From contig CP063166.1 in NCBI GenBank assembly GCA_016806145.1, positions 1,984,001 to 2,048,000 of the forward strand: DNA of 64,000 bases, written 5' to 3'. Each line of letters begins with the position of its first letter. Within the stretch, counting starts at the first letter, position 1. The notes beneath the pieces are model-generated. The model was not told where the DNA came from. It did no database searches and saw only the letters and a list, made by a program, of their open reading frames with translations. Made by a program: the position numbers and the translations under genes. The DNA is from Variovorax paradoxus. GTDB lineage: Bacteria > Pseudomonadota > Gammaproteobacteria > Burkholderiales > Burkholderiaceae_C. Positions 8,083-17,546 of this stretch are shown piece after piece.

Positions 8083-8543
8083 ACGACGCGATCGACCTCG
8101 TGGTGCGGGAGGCCGCGCTGCTCGACGCGCGCCGCTTCGACGACTGGCTCGCGCTCTACGACACCGAATGCCTCTACTGGGTGCCGCTGCTCGGCGCGGC
8201 GCAGGCCGATTCGCGCAGCCACAACGCCATTGCTTGCGAGGACCGGCTGCTGCTGCAGCTGCGCGTCGACCGGCTGAAGAACCCGCGCGCGCATTCGCAG
8301 CATCCCGCGAGCCATTGCCAGCATGTGCTGCAGCGTTCGGTGCCGGAGGCCGACGACGGCGGCGAGGCCGTGCTGCGGACCCCTTTCATCTACATCGAGG
8401 CACGCGGCGAGTCGCAGGTGCTGCTCGCCGGCAGCTACCGCCATCGACTGGTTCGCATCGAAGACGGCTGGCGCATCCGCGAGAAGCGCGTCGACCTGCT
8501 CAACCCGGGCCAGGCATTGCCGGCCATCCAGCTTTTCATCTAG
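8079..8543 (+). CDS. Aromatic ring-hydroxylating dioxygenase, small (beta) subunit
   Basis: This 154-residue protein of the NTF2-like beta-subunit family has the typical N-terminal helix with RFDDWLALYDTECLYWVPL and ends in the strand-rich RIREKRVDLLNPGQALPAIQLFI region. It has no redox cofactor; its known role is to stabilise the alpha3beta3 assembly. The ATG at 8079 overlaps the alpha-subunit stop, so the two are translationally coupled. Longer ORFs in this frame upstream are shadows of the alpha gene. Confidence 0.88.
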   Translation: MNDAIDLVVREAALLDARRFDDWLALYDTECLYWVPLLGAAQADSRSHNAIACEDRLLLQLRVDRLKNPRAHSQHPASHCQHVLQRSVPEADDGGEAVLRTPFIYIEARGESQVLLAGSYRHRLVRIEDGWRIREKRVDLLNPGQALPAIQLFI

Positions 8544-8590
8544 TTCCCTCCCTCGTTCCACTCCCCACCCTTTCCTCCAGGAGCTTCGAC

Positions 8591-9751
8591 ATGACCCGCT
8601 TGATGCAGTCCCTTCGCCACGCCGCCGTGCTCGCGCTGGCAGCCGGCCTCGGCGCCGCCGCCTTCGCGGCCGACCTCAAGGTCGGCCTGAGCGTGTCGCT
8701 GTCGGGCCCGAACTCCTCGCTGGGCGTGCCCTATGCCAAGGGCATGCAGGCCGCGCTGGCCTACAAGGGCGAGATCAACGGCCGCAAGGTGCAGCTGATC
8801 GTGCTCGACGACGGTTCCGACCCGACCACCGCGGGCCGCAATGCGCGCAAGCTGGTGGACGAGGAGAAGGTCGACGTGCTGATGGGCACCTCGGGCGTGC
8901 CGGCCGCGATCGCGATGGCGCAGGTCGGGCGCGATGCCAAGGTGCCGATGATCGGGCTCACGCCGATCCTGCTCGACCCGGCCGAGAACGGCTGGGTGAT
9001 GACGGTGGCGCAGCCCACGCAGCTGATGATCGACGCGGTGGTCGAGCGCATGAAGAAGGACGGCGTGAAGTCGGTCGGCTACATCGGCTTCTCCGACGCC
9101 TGGGGCGACCTGGTCTACAACGCGCTGATGAAGGCCGCGCCGGCCGCCGGCATCCAGGTGCTGGGCAACGAGCGCTATGCGCGCGCCGACGCCTCGGTCA
9201 CGGGCCAGGTGCTGAAGCTGCTCGCGATGAAGCCCGAGGCCGTGATGACCGGCGGCGCCGGCACGCCGGGCGCGCTGCCCTTTCTCGCGCTGCAGGAGCG
9301 CGGCTTCAAGGGCAAGGTGTACGGCCAGCACGGGTTGATCAACCCCGACTTCGTGCGGGTGGTCGGTGCCGCCGGCCAGGACGCGCTGATGCCCACCGGC
9401 CCGATCATCGTCGCCGAGCAGCTGCCGGCCGACCATCCCACGCGCAAGATCGGCCTGGAGTTCCGCAGCGTCTTCCAGAAGGTCAACAACGCGCCCACCA
9501 GCGACGCCTTCTCGGCCTATTCCTTCGACGGCTACCTGGTGTTCGCCGACGCGGCCGCGCGCGCGCTCACGAAGGCCGAGGCCGGCACGCCCGAGTTCCG
9601 CGTCGCGCTGCGCGACGCGATCTTCAGCACCAGGGAGGTCGTGGGCACGCACGGCGTCTACAACTTCAAGCCCGGCGATCTCTACGGCGTGGACCAGCGC
9701 GCGCGCGTGATCGTGAAGCTCGACAAGGGCCAGTGGAAGCTGGCGCCTTGA
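8591..9751 (+). CDS. Liv-type ABC transporter substrate-binding protein (paralogue 3)
   Basis: A 386-residue periplasmic binding protein with a signal peptide ending near AAFA and a mature start like paralogues 1 and 2. Conserved blocks include LDDGSDPTTAGRNARKLV and NERYARADASVTGQVLKLL. This copy is the cleanest reference for the insertion in paralogue 1, because it reads RALTKAEAGTP where paralogue 1 has 25 extra residues between L and T. It lies immediately upstream of the permease genes, so it is the most likely dedicated partner of that transporter. Confidence 0.9.
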   Translation: MTRLMQSLRHAAVLALAAGLGAAAFAADLKVGLSVSLSGPNSSLGVPYAKGMQAALAYKGEINGRKVQLIVLDDGSDPTTAGRNARKLVDEEKVDVLMGTSGVPAAIAMAQVGRDAKVPMIGLTPILLDPAENGWVMTVAQPTQLMIDAVVERMKKDGVKSVGYIGFSDAWGDLVYNALMKAAPAAGIQVLGNERYARADASVTGQVLKLLAMKPEAVMTGGAGTPGALPFLALQERGFKGKVYGQHGLINPDFVRVVGAAGQDALMPTGPIIVAEQLPADHPTRKIGLEFRSVFQKVNNAPTSDAFSAYSFDGYLVFADAAARALTKAEAGTPEFRVALRDAIFSTREVVGTHGVYNFKPGDLYGVDQRARVIVKLDKGQWKLAP

Positions 9752-9826
9752 GCGCGGCGTCCTCCATCCTCCATCCACCCAAAGCAAGCGAGAAGCGAGA
9801 GCGATGACGAAGCGAAGGACTGTGCA

Positions 9827-10882
9827 ATGACCTGGGACGTGGCCCTCATCCTGGGCATCGACGGGCTGGCCAACGGGGCCATCTACCTGCTGGCCGGGCT
9901 CGGCCTGGTGTTGATCTTCTCGGTGACCCGGGTGGTCTTCGTGCCCTTCGGCGACATCGCGGCCTTCGCCGCGCTGACGCTGGCGGCCTTCGAGACCGGC
10001 AAGCTGCCGCCGACCATCGGCCTGGTGGCCGTGCTCGCGGCGCTGGCCGTGCTGACCGAGGTCGGCAGCCTGGTGCGGCGCGGCGAGGCGCGGCGCATTC
10101 CGAAGGCCGTGCTGGCCTGGGGCGTGCTGCCGTTGGTGCCCTGCGCCATCGCCTGGGCCGCGGCGAGCGCCGGCGTGCCGGCGCCGGTGCAGCTCGCGGT
10201 GTCGGTGCTGCTGGTGGTGCCGGTGGCGCCGCTGCTGGCGCGCGTGGTGTTCCAGCCGATCGCCGATGCCTCGGTGCTGGTGCTGCTGATCGTCTCGCTC
10301 GCGCTGCACTTCCTGCTGTCGGGCCTGGGGCTGCTGTTCTTCGGGCCGGAAGGCTCGCGCACCAGCCCGCTGGCCTCGGGCACGCTCACGCTGGGCGACG
10401 GCTTCACCGTCAGCGGCCAGGTGATCCTGATGGTGAGCTCGGCGATCGTGCTCAGCGGCCTGTTCTTCCTGGTGTTCGAACGCACCGTGATGGGCAAGGC
10501 GCTGCGCGCCACGGCCGTCAACCGCGTCGGCGCGCGGCTGGTCGGCATCCGGCCCGCGCGCACCGCGCTGCTGGCCTACGGCTGCGCCTCGCTGCTGGCG
10601 GGGCTGATCGGCGTGCTGATCGCGCCGGTGACCACCATGTACTACGACTCGGGCTTCATCATCGGCCTCAAGGCCTTCGTGGCCGCCATCATCGGCGGGC
10701 TCGTGAGCTACCCGATGACCGCCATCGGCGCGCTGGCCGTCGGCGTGGTCGAGAGCTTCGCCTCGTTCTGGAGCGGCGCGCTCAAGGACGTGATCGTGTT
10801 CAGCCTGCTGATCCCGGTGCTGATGCTGCGCTCGTTCATGGCGCGGCACGTGGAAGAGGAAGAAGAGGAGGTGGACCAATGA
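9827..10882 (+). CDS. Branched-chain-type ABC transporter permease, LivH family
   Basis: A 351-residue polytopic inner-membrane protein. It begins with the LivH-like [21 protein letters not shown] helix and contains the family loop near [17 protein letters not shown], which contacts the ATPase. At ~350 residues it is longer than a typical LivH; the extra sequence lies between the first helices (~residues 75-130) and includes several hydrophobic segments. It ends in an acidic tail, EEEEEEVDQ. The stop overlaps the LivM start by ATGA. Together with LivM, LivG and LivF it should import the ligands of the three upstream binding proteins. Confidence 0.88.
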   Translation: MTWDVALILGIDGLANGAIYLLAGLGLVLIFSVTRVVFVPFGDIAAFAALTLAAFETGKLPPTIGLVAVLAALAVLTEVGSLVRRGEARRIPKAVLAWGVLPLVPCAIAWAAASAGVPAPVQLAVSVLLVVPVAPLLARVVFQPIADASVLVLLIVSLALHFLLSGLGLLFFGPEGSRTSPLASGTLTLGDGFTVSGQVILMVSSAIVLSGLFFLVFERTVMGKALRATAVNRVGARLVGIRPARTALLAYGCASLLAGLIGVLIAPVTTMYYDSGFIIGLKAFVAAIIGGLVSYPMTAIGALAVGVVESFASFWSGALKDVIVFSLLIPVLMLRSFMARHVEEEEEEVDQ

Positions 10883-11973
10883 GCCGCCGCCCACTGATCC
10901 TCTGCGCCGTGGTGATCGCCGCGCTGGCCGTGGTGCCGGCGCTGTTCGGCAGCTTCACGGTCTCGCTGCTCAACGACATCGGCATCGGCGCGCTGGTCGC
11001 GCTCGGGCTGGTGCTGCTCACGGGCGTGGGCGGCGCCACCTCCTTCGGGCAGGCGGCCTTCGTCGGCATCGCGGCCTACGCCACGGCCTGGCTCAGCACC
11101 ACGCAGGGCTATTCGCCGTGGATCGGCCTCCTGTTCGCGCTGCTGCTGACCGGCCTCTCGGCGCTGGCCATCGGGCTGCTCACGCTGCGCCTGGGCGGGC
11201 ATTTCCTGCCGCTGTCGACCATCGCCTGGGGGCTGTCGATCGCGATGCTGTTCGGCAACGTCGATGCGCTGGGTCGCCACACCGGGCTGTCGAACATCCC
11301 GCCGCTGTTCATCGGCGGCTGGTCGCTGGCCGATCCGCGCGCCATGTACTACCTGATCTGGGCGATCGTCGGGCTGGCATTCCTGTTCAGCCACAACCTG
11401 CTGCGCTCGCGCCCGGGCCGTGCGATCCGCAGCCTGCGCGGCGGCGCGACCCTGCTGGCGAGCGTGGGCGCCGATGCCTACCGCGTGCGGCTGTCGCTGT
11501 TCGTGACGGCGGCGCTGTTCGCCGGGCTCGCGGGCTGGCTCTATGCGCACATGAACCGCTTCGTGAGCCCCTCGCCCTTCGACGTGCGCGCGAGCATCGA
11601 GTACCTGCTGATGGCGGTGGCCGGCGGGCTCGGCAGCCTGGTCGGCGCGCTGGTGGGCGCGGGCCTGGTGCTGGTGCTCAAGAACGGGCTGCAGGACGTG
11701 CTACCGCTGATCACCCAGCGCGCCGGCCAGCTCGAGGCGGTGGCCTTCGCGGTGCTGTTCATCGCGCTGCTGCACTTCGCGCGCGGCGGGCTGATGGGCT
11801 TCGTGCGGCGGCTGCGCGGGCGCAAGGGCCGGGCGCGGCACGCGCACCCGCGGCGCCGCTGGCGGCCGTCGAGCCGCTGCCGCACCGTGCGCTGCCGGCG
11901 CGCGGCGCGCCGATCCTCTCGGTGCAGGGCGCGGTCAAGCGCTTCGGCGGGCTGGTGGCGGTCAACGACGTGA
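10879..11973 (+). CDS. LivM-family ABC permease with frameshifted C-terminus
   Basis: Residues 1 to about 312 form a normal LivM permease with many hydrophobic helices and the [20 protein letters not shown] segment. After [15 protein letters not shown] the frame turns into Arg/Ser-rich nonsense until the stop at 11973, about 50 residues later. In the -1 frame the sequence continues as a Pro/Ala linker and then a complete LivG ATPase that has no ATG of its own. This is what a LivM-LivG fusion with one base lost around 11815-11860 would look like. A sequencing error, a real mutation and recoding are all possible. Confidence 0.75.
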   Translation: MSRRPLILCAVVIAALAVVPALFGSFTVSLLNDIGIGALVALGLVLLTGVGGATSFGQAAFVGIAAYATAWLSTTQGYSPWIGLLFALLLTGLSALAIGLLTLRLGGHFLPLSTIAWGLSIAMLFGNVDALGRHTGLSNIPPLFIGGWSLADPRAMYYLIWAIVGLAFLFSHNLLRSRPGRAIRSLRGGATLLASVGADAYRVRLSLFVTAALFAGLAGWLYAHMNRFVSPSPFDVRASIEYLLMAVAGGLGSLVGALVGAGLVLVLKNGLQDVLPLITQRAGQLEAVAFAVLFIALLHFARGGLMGFVRRLRGRKGRARHAHPRRRWRPSSRCRTVRCRRAARRSSRCRARSSASAGWWRSTT

Positions 11974-12662
11974 GCTTCGACGTGGCGGCCGGCGAGATCG
12001 TGGGCCTGATCGGGCCCAACGGCGCCGGCAAGTCGACCATGTTCAACCTGCTGACCTGCACCCTGCCGATGAGCTCGGGCAGCGTGCGCTTCCTGGGCCA
12101 GGACATCGCCGGCATGCCGCAGCGCGAGGTGGCGCGGCTCGGGCTGGCGCGCACCTTCCAGCACGTGAAGCTGCGCCCGCAGATGAGCCTGCTCGACAAC
12201 GTGGCGCTGGGCGCGCATTCGCGCACGCGCTCGGGCGTGCTGCGCGCGGGGCTGCGGCTCGATCGCGCGGAGGAGCGGCAGATCCTGCAGGAGGCGCAGC
12301 GCCAGCTCGAGCGCATCGGCCTGGGCGATCGCGCGCACGAGCTCGCGGGCAGCCTGCCGCTGGGCACGCAGCGCATCCTCGAGATCGCGCGTGCGCTCGC
12401 GGCCGACCCGGTGCTGCTGGTGCTCGACGAGCCCGCGGCCGGCCTGCGCCGCAAGGAGAAGATGGCCCTGGGCGAGCTGCTGCGCAAGCTGCGCGACGAG
12501 GGCGTGACCATTCTGATCGTCGAACACGACATGGACTTCGTGATGAAACTCGTGGACCGCCTGGTGGTGATGAACTTCGGCGCCAAGCTGGTGGAGGGCG
12601 CGCCGGCCGCGGTGCGTGCCGACGAGCGGGTGCAGGCGGCCTATCTCGGGAGCGTGGCATGA
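11922..12662 (+). CDS. LivG-family ABC ATPase, start uncertain
   Basis: ATP-binding protein with Walker A GPNGAGKS, the Liv-specific region around [10 protein letters not shown], an ABC signature-like [17 protein letters not shown] and Walker [13 protein letters not shown]. It should energise the LivH/LivM permease pair. No ATG is available: GTG at 11922 would begin just inside the first beta strand. The preceding in-frame sequence (residues like [21 protein letters not shown]) resembles a linker. It was therefore probably the C-terminal half of a LivM-LivG fusion. The stop overlaps the LivF start by ATGA. Confidence 0.75.
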   Translation: MQGAVKRFGGLVAVNDVSFDVAAGEIVGLIGPNGAGKSTMFNLLTCTLPMSSGSVRFLGQDIAGMPQREVARLGLARTFQHVKLRPQMSLLDNVALGAHSRTRSGVLRAGLRLDRAEERQILQEAQRQLERIGLGDRAHELAGSLPLGTQRILEIARALAADPVLLVLDEPAAGLRRKEKMALGELLRKLRDEGVTILIVEHDMDFVMKLVDRLVVMNFGAKLVEGAPAAVRADERVQAAYLGSVA

Positions 12663-13399
12663 GCACGACGACCCCGATGCTGGAGATCGGCGACCTGCAC
12701 GTTTCCTATGGGCAGGTCGATGCGGTGCGCGGCGTGTCGCTTGCGATGCGCCCGGGGCAGATCGTCTCGGTGATCGGCCCCAATGGCGCCGGCAAGACCA
12801 CGCTGCTCGCGGCCGCGATGGGCCTGCTGCCGTCGAAGGGCGTGCTGCGCTTCGAGGGCGAGGACCTGCATGGCCTCGACGTGGAGGCGCGCGTGGAGCG
12901 CGGCCTGTGCCTGGTGCCCGAGAAGCGCGAGCTGTTCGGCGAGCTCTCGGTGCTCGACAACCTGCAGCTCGGCGCCTTCTCGCGCCGGCTGCGCGGCAGC
13001 GTGCTCAAGAGCCGGCTGCAGGGCGTGTACGACCGCTTCCCGCGGCTGGCCGAGCGCCGCGCGCAGCGCGCCGACACGCTCTCGGGCGGCGAGCGCCAGA
13101 TGCTGGCCGTCGGGCGCGCGCTGATGTCCTCGCCGCGCCTGTTGATGCTCGACGAGCCCAGCCTCGGGCTCGCGCCGCTGATCGTGCGCGACATTCTCGC
13201 GATCGTGCGCAAGCTGCGCGAGGACGGCGTGTCGATCCTGCTGGTGGAGCAGAACGCGCGCGCGGCGCTCGAATCCTCCGACCACGGCTACGTGCTCGAA
13301 ACGGGCGAGATCGCGCTCGATGGCGCCTCGCAGGACCTGGCCTGCGATCCGCGCGTGCAGGCCACCTACCTCGGCGGGGGCACGCACGATGACGACTGA
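12659..13399 (+). CDS. LivF-family ABC transporter ATPase
   Basis: A 246-residue ATPase with Walker [10 protein letters not shown], the LivF hallmark [18 protein letters not shown], an [15 protein letters not shown] signature and Walker [15 protein letters not shown]. It pairs with the LivG-type ATPase to drive import. It overlaps the LivG stop by ATGA and the acyl-CoA synthetase start by 11 bp, so transporter and activating enzyme are encoded as one translationally linked block. Confidence 0.9.
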   Translation: MSTTTPMLEIGDLHVSYGQVDAVRGVSLAMRPGQIVSVIGPNGAGKTTLLAAAMGLLPSKGVLRFEGEDLHGLDVEARVERGLCLVPEKRELFGELSVLDNLQLGAFSRRLRGSVLKSRLQGVYDRFPRLAERRAQRADTLSGGERQMLAVGRALMSSPRLLMLDEPSLGLAPLIVRDILAIVRKLREDGVSILLVEQNARAALESSDHGYVLETGEIALDGASQDLACDPRVQATYLGGGTHDDD

Positions 13400-14969
13400 G
13401 CCGCACGCGCTGCCGCCCGCGCGCCGCACCTTGCCGGCGATGCTCGAGCGGCAGGCGGCGCTGTTCGGCGACAAGCCGCTGCTCGCGATCGCGGGGCGGC
13501 AATGGGTGCATGCCGATGCGCGCGCGGCCGCCGCATCGCGCGCCGGCGCGCTGGCAGCGGCGGGCGTGGCGCGCGGCGATCGCGTGGCGCTGATGAGCGG
13601 CAACCGCCTCGAGGTGCTCGAGACGCTCGGCGGCTGCGGCTGGCTGGGTGCTGCGATGGTGCCGATCAACACCGCTTCGATGGCGCCGCAGATTGAGTAC
13701 TTCCTGGCCGACAGCGCGGCGCGGCTGCTGGTGATCGAGAGTGCCTTCCTCGACCGGCTGGCCGGCGTCGACCTCGCGCGCACCGCGCTGCGCACGGTGT
13801 GGGTGATCGGCGAGGGCGAGATCGCGCTCGAGGGCGTGGCGGTGAAGGCCTGGCCGGCCGATGGCGAGGCGATCGCCGCGGCCGAGGTGCAGCCGGGCGA
13901 CACGCTCGCGATCCTCTACACCTCGGGCACCACCGGCCCGGCCAAGGGCGTGACCTGCCCGCATGCGCAGTACTACTGGTGGGGCGTGAACAGCGCAGCC
14001 GTGCTCGGCGTGGGCGCCGACGACGTGCTGTGCACCACCTTGCCGCTGTTCCACATCAATGCGCTCAACACCTTCGCGCAGGCCGCGATCACCGGCTGCC
14101 GGGTGGTGTTCGAGGCGCGCTTCTCGGCCTCGGGCTTCTGGGAGGCGATGCGCGCCCACGAGGCCACCGTGGTCTACCTGCTGGGCGCGATGGTGCCGAT
14201 CTTGCTGGCCCAGCCCGAGGGACCGGGCGAGCGCGCGCACCGGGTGCGCGTGGGCCTGGGCCCGGGGGTGCCGGCGCATGCGATGCAGAGCTTCCTGGAG
14301 CGCACGGGCGTGCGGCTGCTCGAGGGCTACGGCTCGACCGAGACCAACTTCGTCATCAGCACCGCGCCGGATTCCCCGCGCGGCGGCGTGATGGGCTGGG
14401 TGCGCCCGGGCTTCGAGGCGCGCGTGGCCGACGCGCACGACGTGGAACTGCCCGACGGCGAGGCCGGCGAGCTGCTGCTGCGCGCGAGCGAGCCGCATGC
14501 CTTCGCGAGCGGCTACTTCAACCTGCCGGCCAAGACCGTCGAGGCCTGGCGCAACCTGTGGTTCCACACCGGCGACCGCGTGGTGCGCGATGCCGACGGC
14601 GCCTTCCGCTTCGTCGACCGGCTCAAGGACGCGATCCGCCGGCGCGGCGAGAACATCTCCTCCTTCGAGGTCGAGCAGGTGCTGCTGAGCCATCCGGGCG
14701 TGGCGGCGGTGGCGGTCTACCCGGTGCGCTCGGAGCTGGCCGAGGACGAGGTGATGGCGGCGCTGATCGCGCGACCCGGCACGGCGGTGGCGCCCGCCGA
14801 GCTCGCGACCTTCTGCGAGGCGCGGCTGCCGTACTTCGCGGTGCCGCGCTACATCGACATCCTCGAGGACCTGCCGCGCACCGAGAACGGCAAGGTCCAG
14901 AAGTACAAGCTGCGCGAGCGCGGCGTGACGCCCGGCACCTGGGACCGGCAGCCGGCGCGGCGCACCTAG
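13389..14969 (+). CDS. AMP-binding acyl/aryl-CoA synthetase
   Basis: This 526-residue adenylate-forming enzyme has a P-loop LYTSGTTGPAKGV near residue 177, the A5-type YGSTETN motif, FHTGDRVVRDADGAFRFVDR with the hinge Asp, and a C-terminal catalytic Lys in TENGKVQKYKLR. It should convert a carboxylic acid, ATP and CoA to the acyl-CoA, AMP and PPi. Its position directly after the transporter suggests that it traps the imported acid as a CoA thioester. The ATG at 13389 was preferred over an upstream in-frame start inside livF. The acid cannot be deduced; bile-acid, crotonobetaine and aryl-acid ligases share this architecture. Confidence 0.88.
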   Translation: MTTEPHALPPARRTLPAMLERQAALFGDKPLLAIAGRQWVHADARAAAASRAGALAAAGVARGDRVALMSGNRLEVLETLGGCGWLGAAMVPINTASMAPQIEYFLADSAARLLVIESAFLDRLAGVDLARTALRTVWVIGEGEIALEGVAVKAWPADGEAIAAAEVQPGDTLAILYTSGTTGPAKGVTCPHAQYYWWGVNSAAVLGVGADDVLCTTLPLFHINALNTFAQAAITGCRVVFEARFSASGFWEAMRAHEATVVYLLGAMVPILLAQPEGPGERAHRVRVGLGPGVPAHAMQSFLERTGVRLLEGYGSTETNFVISTAPDSPRGGVMGWVRPGFEARVADAHDVELPDGEAGELLLRASEPHAFASGYFNLPAKTVEAWRNLWFHTGDRVVRDADGAFRFVDRLKDAIRRRGENISSFEVEQVLLSHPGVAAVAVYPVRSELAEDEVMAALIARPGTAVAPAELATFCEARLPYFAVPRYIDILEDLPRTENGKVQKYKLRERGVTPGTWDRQPARRT

Positions 14970-15001
14970 GCCGGCGGCGGGTGTCCAGGGCCGCGAAACG
15001 C

Positions 15002-15021
15002 TAGAATGGTTTAGGACTAAA
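15002..15021 (+). promoter_or_regulatory. AT-rich promoter with candidate MarR operator
   Basis: In an otherwise G+C-rich stretch, TAGAAT (15002-15007) is a good -10 hexamer. It is followed by the dyad TTTAG-GA-CTAAA (15010-15021), which would cover the transcription start. The SDR at 15032 and the marR-like gene at 15808 lie directly downstream, so autorepression by that MarR protein is the simplest reading. The -35 is poor. Confidence 0.45.
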
Positions 15022-15031
15022 TATTATTGCC

Positions 15032-15811
15032 ATGCAAGCAAATTCTCTTTCCGGCCGCCATGCCCTGGTCACCGGTGCCGCGCGCGGCATCGGCGCCGAG
15101 ATCGCGCGCACCCTCGCGGCCGAGGGCGCGGTGCTCACGCTGCTGGGGCGCGATCGCGAGGCGCTGCAGCGCGTGGCCGACACGCTGCCCGCTTCCGCCT
15201 CGCACCGCGTGGTGGCGGCCGACGTGGCCGACCCGGCGGCGGTGCAGCAGGCCTTCGCGCAGGCGCGCGCCGCGCTCGGGCCGCTCGCGATCCTGGTCAA
15301 CAACGCCGGCGCGGCCGAGAGCGCGCCCTTCCTCAAGACCTCGGTCGAGCTCTGGCAGCGCATGCTGTCGGTCAACCTCACGGGCAGCTTCCTGTGCACC
15401 CAGGCGGCGCTGCCCGACATGCTCGAGGCCGGCTGGGGCCGCATCGTCAACATCGCGAGCACCGCGGGGCAGAAGGGCTATGCCTACGTCGCCGCCTACA
15501 CCGCGGCCAAGCACGGCGTGATCGGGCTGACGCGCTCGCTGGCGCTCGAGGTGGCGCGCAAGGGCGTGACGGTGAACGCGGTCTGCCCGGGCTACACCGA
15601 CACCGACATCCTGCGCAACAGCGTCGCCAACGTGGTCGGCAAGACCGGCCGCAGCGAGGCCGACGCGCTGGCGGAGTTCTCGAGCGTGAATCCGCAGCGC
15701 CGCATCGTGCAGCCCTCCGAGGTGGCCGACGCGGTGCGCTGGCTGTGCGGCGAGGGCGCCGCCTCGGTCAACGGGCAGTCGATCTCGGTCTCGGGTGGGG
15801 AGGTCACATGA
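15032..15811 (+). CDS. SDR family oxidoreductase (3-hydroxyacyl-CoA dehydrogenase-like)
   Basis: This 259-residue classical SDR has [12 protein letters not shown], a catalytic Ser in NIASTAG and YTAAK. It resembles 3-oxoacyl-ACP reductases and the hydroxyacyl-CoA dehydrogenases of alicyclic or aromatic CoA pathways. In this setting a dehydrogenase acting on a CoA-bound beta-hydroxy intermediate is plausible, but that is inferred. The gene has its own AT-rich promoter and operator-like dyad, so it starts a transcription unit with the MarR and thioesterase genes. The ATG at 15032 has no clear Shine-Dalgarno sequence. Confidence 0.87.
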   Translation: MQANSLSGRHALVTGAARGIGAEIARTLAAEGAVLTLLGRDREALQRVADTLPASASHRVVAADVADPAAVQQAFAQARAALGPLAILVNNAGAAESAPFLKTSVELWQRMLSVNLTGSFLCTQAALPDMLEAGWGRIVNIASTAGQKGYAYVAAYTAAKHGVIGLTRSLALEVARKGVTVNAVCPGYTDTDILRNSVANVVGKTGRSEADALAEFSSVNPQRRIVQPSEVADAVRWLCGEGAASVNGQSISVSGGEVT

Positions 15812-16338
15812 AGCACAACGACGCCTCGCATGCCGCGCTGAGCGACGCCGAGGAACTGGGCCACGAGGCGCGCGCGCGCACCGAGGACCATGCGGCCCTC
15901 AAGCTGTGGCTGCGCATGCTGGCCAGCACCACCCAGATCGAGGCCGAGATCCGGCGCCGGCTGCGCGAGCGCTTCGGCATCTCGCTGGCGCGCTTCGACT
16001 ACATGGCGCAGCTCTACCGCCACAGGGAAGGGCTGAAGATGCGCGTGCTCTCGCGCTACCTGATGGTGACCGGCGGCAACGTCACCGGCCTCACCGACGA
16101 GCTGGAGCGCGAGGGCGTGGTGGCGCGCGCCCCCAGCCCCGAGGACCGCCGGGCCTGGATCGTGAGCCTCACGCCCAAGGGCCGGGCCAGCTTCGAGGCG
16201 ATGGCGAGCGAGCACGAACAGTGGATCCTCGAGATGTTCTCGGGCCTGGACATGAAGACCATCAAGCAGATGCATGCTCAGCTAGGCGAACTGCGCGTGC
16301 ACGTGATGCGCAGCGAGCCCGCGGGCGAGGAGGGCTGA
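15808..16338 (+). CDS. MarR family transcriptional regulator
   Basis: A 176-residue winged-helix regulator. The MarR recognition helix region lies around [30 protein letters not shown] and the wing around [16 protein letters not shown]. MarR proteins bind short palindromes as dimers and are released by aromatic acids or their CoA thioesters. It is coupled by ATGA overlap to the SDR and shares that gene's promoter, where a TTTAG/CTAAA dyad sits at 15010-15021. It is therefore likely to control its own operon and perhaps the upstream catabolic genes. Confidence 0.88.
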   Translation: MKHNDASHAALSDAEELGHEARARTEDHAALKLWLRMLASTTQIEAEIRRRLRERFGISLARFDYMAQLYRHREGLKMRVLSRYLMVTGGNVTGLTDELEREGVVARAPSPEDRRAWIVSLTPKGRASFEAMASEHEQWILEMFSGLDMKTIKQMHAQLGELRVHVMRSEPAGEEG

Positions 16339-16341
16339 GCC

Positions 16342-16785
16342 ATGGCCGAGACGCCCGCGCGCTTCGCCGAATTCAGCCGGCCGCGGCTGATCCGCTTCTC
16401 GGACTGCGACCCGGCCGGCATCGTCTTCTACCCGCAGTACTTCGTGATGCTCAACGGGCTGGTCGAGGACTGGGTCAACGAGGAACTCGGCATCGGCTAC
16501 GACGCGCTGGTCACCGGCCGCCGCGTCGGGCTGCCGACCGTGAAGCTCGAGGCCGATTTCCGCGCCGTGAGCCGCATGGGCGACCGGGTGGCGCTGGGGC
16601 TCGCGGTCGAGCGGCTCGGTTCGCGCTCCCTGAGCTTGCGGCTGCGCTGCTTCGAGCCGGTGTCGGGCGAAGTGCGCATGCAGGTCAGCCAGGTGCTGGT
16701 GACCACTTCGCTGCAAACCCACAAGGCGATCGAGATTCCGGCCGACCTGCGCGCGGCGATCCTGAAGGGCGCGCTGCCTTCCTAA
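16342..16785 (+). CDS. Acyl-CoA thioesterase, 4-hydroxybenzoyl-CoA thioesterase type
   Basis: This 147-residue hot-dog fold protein has the signature FSDCDPAGIVFYPQYF near residues 19-34, with the catalytic Asp in the DCDPAG loop. It hydrolyses an acyl- or aroyl-CoA to the free acid and CoA. It follows the MarR gene by 3 bp and closes the catabolic block, where it could release a pathway product or recycle CoA from dead-end thioesters. No export signal is seen. A YbgC/FcbC-type family assignment is safe; the substrate is not. Confidence 0.87.
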   Translation: MAETPARFAEFSRPRLIRFSDCDPAGIVFYPQYFVMLNGLVEDWVNEELGIGYDALVTGRRVGLPTVKLEADFRAVSRMGDRVALGLAVERLGSRSLSLRLRCFEPVSGEVRMQVSQVLVTTSLQTHKAIEIPADLRAAILKGALPS

Positions 16786-16901
16786 GCCCCGGGGAATGTC
16801 GATCCCTCCAAAGGAGGAGTTCCCCCGGCTTGTACTACCAGCGTACTGCTCCCACAATTCCGGGCCTGGGAAAATAAGGCGGAGTTGAATGGGAACGGTT
16901 G

Positions 16902-17546
16902 ATGAGAATCCTGCTGGTTGACGATCACGGCCTCGTGCGCGAGGGCGTGGCACTTCTTTTGCGCTCGCTCGATCCCAAGATCGGCGTGCACCAGACCGCC
17001 GACATCCACGATGCCATCGCGGCGATGCGCACGCACGGCCCGTTCGACATCGTGCTGCTCGACCTCGAGATGCCCGGCATGCGCGAGCTCGATACGCTGC
17101 ACCTGTTCCGCGGCCAGTTCCCCGAGCAGGCGGTGGTCGTGCTGTCGGCCAACGAAGACCCCAACACGGTACGCCGCGCGATCGACGACGGCGCCATGGG
17201 CTATGTCAAGAAGTCGCTCGATCCGGCGACCATGATGCAGGCGCTGCGCGTGGTGCTCGACGACGGCATCTACGTGCCGCCGGTGTGCCTCGAGCCGCCG
17301 CGCACCGACGAGCCCTCGCCGGCCGACCGGCTCGCGAGCCTGCGGCTGTCGCCGCGCCAGGAAGAGGTGCTGCTGCGCCTGGCCCACGGCAAGTCGAACA
17401 AGGCGATCGCGCGCGAGCTCAACATCTCCGACACCACCGTGAAGTCGCACCTGAAGGTGGTGTTCGAGATCCTCGACGTCCACAGCCGCACCCAGGCCAT
17501 GTACGAGCTCTCCCGCCTCGGCTGGCGCGCGATGGAAGCCGGATGA
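16902..17546 (+). CDS. NarL/LuxR-type two-component response regulator
   Basis: This 214-residue regulator has an N-terminal receiver with acidic pair D7/D8, phospho-acceptor D54 (LLDLEMPG) and a conserved Lys in GYVKKSLDP. A C-terminal LuxR helix-turn-helix follows (LSPRQEEVLLRLAHGKSNKAIARE). A TTG two codons upstream is also possible; ATG at 16902 is preferred. The stop overlaps the hybrid kinase start, so the pair is co-translated. The leader upstream contains CCTCC-AAA-GGAGG and two GTAC-containing blocks (about 16808-16850) that could be binding sites. The likely partner is the adjacent kinase. Confidence 0.9.
   Translation: MRILLVDDHGLVREGVALLLRSLDPKIGVHQTADIHDAIAAMRTHGPFDIVLLDLEMPGMRELDTLHLFRGQFPEQAVVVLSANEDPNTVRRAIDDGAMGYVKKSLDPATMMQALRVVLDDGIYVPPVCLEPPRTDEPSPADRLASLRLSPRQEEVLLRLAHGKSNKAIARELNISDTTVKSHLKVVFEILDVHSRTQAMYELSRLGWRAMEAG

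Noticed and set aside
9827..13399. Assignment of the Liv-type transporter to branched-chain amino acids
   Set aside because: The family also transports aromatic acids, amides and urea, and the surrounding genes are catabolic. Leucine-type specificity is not supported.
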